Part shown: positions 61,624-64,000 of the stretch, one piece after another | Position numbering within the stretch: position 1 is the stretch's first letter | How the letters are laid out: each line of letters starts with the position of its first letter | From: Anaerotruncus sp. | GTDB lineage: Bacteria; Bacillota; Clostridia; Oscillospirales; Acutalibacteraceae | DNA: 64,000 nt | Assembly: GCA_022009795.1 (NCBI GenBank) | Contig: CP091724.1 | Coordinates: 558,001 to 622,000 of the forward strand | Reading direction: 5' to 3' | Position numbers and translations under genes: made by a program | Notes under the pieces: generated by a model | Databases searched by the model: none | What the model saw: the letters and a program-made list of their open reading frames with translations, nothing else | Told to the model about the DNA's origin: nothing

Positions 61624-61639
61624 TTTATCATAAAAAAGC

Positions 61640-62931
61640 TTATGCGTTTATTAAATCGCCGTAAAAGTCAAAGCAATCAAAGGTTGCAAAATAATCCTTA
61701 GGTGTTTCGGCTCTGCGGATAAGCTTAACATCGCCGTTTTCGCAAAGCAAAAGCTCTGCGGATTTAAGCTTACCGTTATAATTATAGCCCATCGAGAAGC
61801 CATGCGCGCCGGCATCGTGAATATAAACCAAATCGCCCATATCGATTTTGGGAAGCATACGGTCAATCGCAAATTTATCGTTATTTTCGCAAAGAGAACC
61901 TGTAACGTCATATTTACGGTCGCAGGGTTCGTTTTCCTTGCCTAAAACAGTAATGTGATGATATGCGCCGTACATTGCAGGGCGCATAAGATTTACTGCG
62001 CAGGCGTCTACGCCGATATATTCCTTGTGGGTGTGTTTTTCATTGATAGCCGTAGTAACAAGCGCACCGTAGGGCCCCATCATAAATCTGCCCATTTCGG
62101 TGTAAATTGCAACATCGCCCATTCCAGCGGGAACAAGAACCTCGTCAAACACCTTATGCACACCCTCGCCTATCGCGAAAATATCGTTAGGCTCTTGATC
62201 GGGAGTGTAAGGAATGCCGACGCCGCCCGAAAGATTTATGAATTTAATATCAACGCCAACCTTATTTTTTTAAGCTCAACCGCAAGCTCGAAAAGAACTT
62301 TGGCAAGCGCAGGATAATATTCATTTGTAACTGTATTTGAGCAAAGGAAGGAGTGAATACCGAATTCTTCAACGCCCTTTTCTTTCATGATTTTGAAAGC
62401 TTCAAAGATCTGTTCTGTGGTCATGCCGTATTTAGCATCACCTGGGTTATCCATAATTCCGTTGCTCATTTCAAACACGCCGCCGGGATTATAACGGCAA
62501 CTCATTTTCTTGGGCAGCTTGCCGCAGGCTTTTTCAACAGCCGCAATATGAGTGATATCGTCAAGATTTATTATGCCGCCTAAATCAGCGCAATATTTAA
62601 ATTCTTCAATCGGAGTATCATTTGAAGAAAACATAATATCATCGCCTACGGCGCCGATGGTTTTTGAAAGCATAAGCTCCGTTTTTGAAGAGCAGTCGCA
62701 GCCGCAGCCGTATTCACGCAAAAATGTTTATAAGGAAAGGATTGGGCGTTGCCTTAACGGCAAAATACTCTTTATACCCCTCGTTCCAGGAAAATGCTTT
62801 TTTTAAGATTTTTCGGCATTTTTTTCTGATTCCCTTTTTCATCGTAAATATGAAAAGGTGTGGGGTATTTTTTTACGATATCCTGTGCCTTTTTCCTTGG
62901 TTAAAAACGGTTTTTTTCTCCATTTATTCAT
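61640..62931 (-). CDS. lysA: Diaminopimelate decarboxylase (frameshifted)
   Basis: About 425 residues. KYPTPFHIYDEKGIR and YFAVKATPNPFLI (PLP Lys), EYGCGCDCSSKTELML, RYNPGG, GIHSFLCSN, the GGGVGIPY-type block recoverable near 62220-62240, and the C-terminal VGVDACAVNLMRPAMYGAYH-like region with CDRKYDVTGSLCENNDKF. Shifts near 62855, 62800, 62715 and 62270. Final step of lysine synthesis, complementing asd-dapA-dapB at 36856-39656. Start could be ATG 62931 or 62923. Operon with lon and engB. Confidence 0.93.
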
Positions 62932-63524
62932 TATCCTCCTGTGAATTAAACGATTTTTCAATCATTTTTTTAACTTCATCAACGCCAAGCCCGCTTTGAG
63001 CCGAAAACGGAATTATCGGCACGGCGGGATTGCCGAGTTCCTCGGGCATTGCCGCAAGCCTTGCTGCATATTCCTTTTTCTTAAGCTTGTCGGCCTTTGT
63101 AAGAACTATGATATAAGGCAATTCAAATTCGTTTAAAAACGAAATCATGCCGATATCGTCGGCAGAGGGCTTATGCCTCATATCAACAAGCTGAACAACA
63201 AGCTTTATATTTCTGCCGCTTTGGAAATAGCCTTCCATAAGCTCGGCAAATCTATCCTTTTCCGATTTAGAAATTTTTAGCGTAGCCGTAACCCGGTAAA
63301 TCAACGAAGCGATTACCGTCAACATTATAAAAAAATTAACGGTAACGGTTTTGCCGGGAACGGAACTGACGCGGGCAAGATTTTTTCTGTTAAACAACTT
63401 GTTAAGCAGCGAGCTTTTTGCCCACATTGGAGCGCCCGGCAAATGCGATTTCCGGCAACTCGTCTGCCGCAAGCTGAGATGAAATACCGTATGAAGCGGT
63501 AAATTCTGCTTTATTAAAATTCAT
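62924..63524 (-). CDS. engB: Ribosome biogenesis GTPase EngB/YsxC (frameshifted)
   Basis: About 200 residues. MNFNKAEFTASYGISS, G1 region FAGRSNVGKSSLLNKLFNRK (after repair near 63425), SSVPGKTVTVNFF, DLPGYGYA-type block broken near 63285-63330, VQLVDMRHKPSADD and VLTKADKLKK (G4). Acts in 50S assembly. Directly downstream of lon, the common bacterial arrangement. Confidence 0.94.
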
Positions 63525-63599
63525 ATTACTGTGTTATCGTTTCCCTGAGAGAATTATCTTTTTATTATCGTTTTTTTCTTATATCAGAAGAATTTTTGC

Positions 63600-64000
63600 T
63601 TATTTTTCTTCCGGCATGCTTTCAAGCGCCAGCGGAAGAATATCAAGAAATTCATCAACGGGCTTAAATTCGATTGCAGCCTTCACTTCATCCGATATTT
63701 CGGCCAGGTCTTTAACATTCTTTCGCGGAATGATTACTCACTGCAGCCGGCTTTATAAGCCGCCATGCTTTTTTTCTTTAAGCCCGCCTATCGGCAAAGC
63801 CTTACCTTTAAGGCTGATTTCGCCCGTCATAGCGATGTCGCGGCGAATCGGTATTCCCGTAAGCTCCGAAAACAAAGCCGTAGTTATTGCAAGTCCGGCA
63901 GAGGGTCCGTCTTTCGGAATTGCAGCTTCGGGAGCGTGGATATGTATATCGCAGGTTTTATAAAAATCCTCTTTAATGCTGTATTTATCGGCAATTGAGC
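63600..64000 (-). CDS. lon: ATP-dependent protease Lon, C-terminal end (partial, frameshifted)
   Basis: The proteolytic domain enters from the right edge: after repair of indels near 63960 and 63740-63770 it reads DIHIHAPEAAIPKDGPSAG with the catalytic Ser, ITTALFSELTGIPIRRDIAMTGEIS, IGGLKEKSMAAYKAGC with the catalytic Lys, and ends VDEFLDILPLALESMPEEK, stop at 63602-63600. The AAA+ and N-terminal domains lie outside the window. Confidence 0.95.

Overview
The window is chromosomal DNA of an anaerobic, endospore-forming member of the Clostridia, most likely the Oscillospiraceae/Ruminococcaceae. The evidence is sporulation genes (spoVM, spoIVA, spoIIR, spoIIM, cwlD, a SPOCS-LysM coat-type protein), a Firmicutes-type gene order around gmk-priA-prpC-prkC, a FIVAR-repeat surface protein and moderate-GC, A-run-rich sequence. 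Almost all of it is core chromosome. Single-base gains and losses, mostly in short A, T or C runs, break the frames of most longer genes, including essential ones (recA, rpmB, cysS, radA, priA). This looks like uncorrected sequencing or assembly error, not gene decay. Gene spans below run from the true start to the true stop across these frameshifts, and the approximate frameshift sites are given.

Layout. Positions 1-2941: end of a large repeat-containing surface protein, then a 41-residue peptide and a terminator. 3264-16688: a long plus-strand cluster yicC-remA-gmk-rpoZ-priA-def-fmt-zinc peptidase-rsmB-rlmN-prpC-prkC-rsgA-thiN-small membrane protein-spoVM, started by a consensus promoter and closed by a strong terminator. 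16748-19745: SPOCS-LysM protein and spoIVA. 19770-25852: zinc-ribbon protein, GHL10 lipoprotein, mtaB, D-Ala-D-Ala carboxypeptidase, pgi, small ATPase. 25865-28747: yceD-type protein, rpmF, der, plsY, with rpmB convergent. 29219-35303: recA-recX-rimO-pgsA, then a cysteine T-box leader controlling cysE-cysS.

35345-39656 (minus): mscL, a YitT-family protein, and the lysine/diaminopimelate genes dapB-dapA-asd read from a promoter with a terminator-like hairpin in its leader. 39814-43653: queA-tgt (queuosine), yajC, a TIGR04086 membrane protein, spoIIM. 43648-47413 (minus): xerD, a 680-base non-coding gap, radA, cwlD. 47534-48790: a 2-hydroxyacid dehydrogenase and two tRNA-Leu genes. 48862-55273 (minus): mnmA, cysteine desulfurase, spoIIR, ispE, aminotransferase, Lrp regulator, PHP phosphatase. 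55405-57109: ACT-domain and UPF0210 gene pair. 57190-58032 (minus): two unrecognised small genes.

58296-59040 is an IS200/IS605-type insertion with a Y1 transposase and hairpin ends, lying beside a five-tRNA cluster (Cys, Gly, Phe, Asp, Val). The right end (minus) carries hslO, a methyltransferase and a YerC/TrpR-like regulator, then lon-engB-lysA, with lon running off the window. I saw no CRISPR array, prophage, defence island or clearly new multi-gene system. The least explained items are small: the 41-residue peptide after the surface protein, the 53-residue membrane protein overlapping spoVM, the Lys/Ala-rich plus one-TM gene pair, and several hairpins overlapping ribosome binding sites or leaders.
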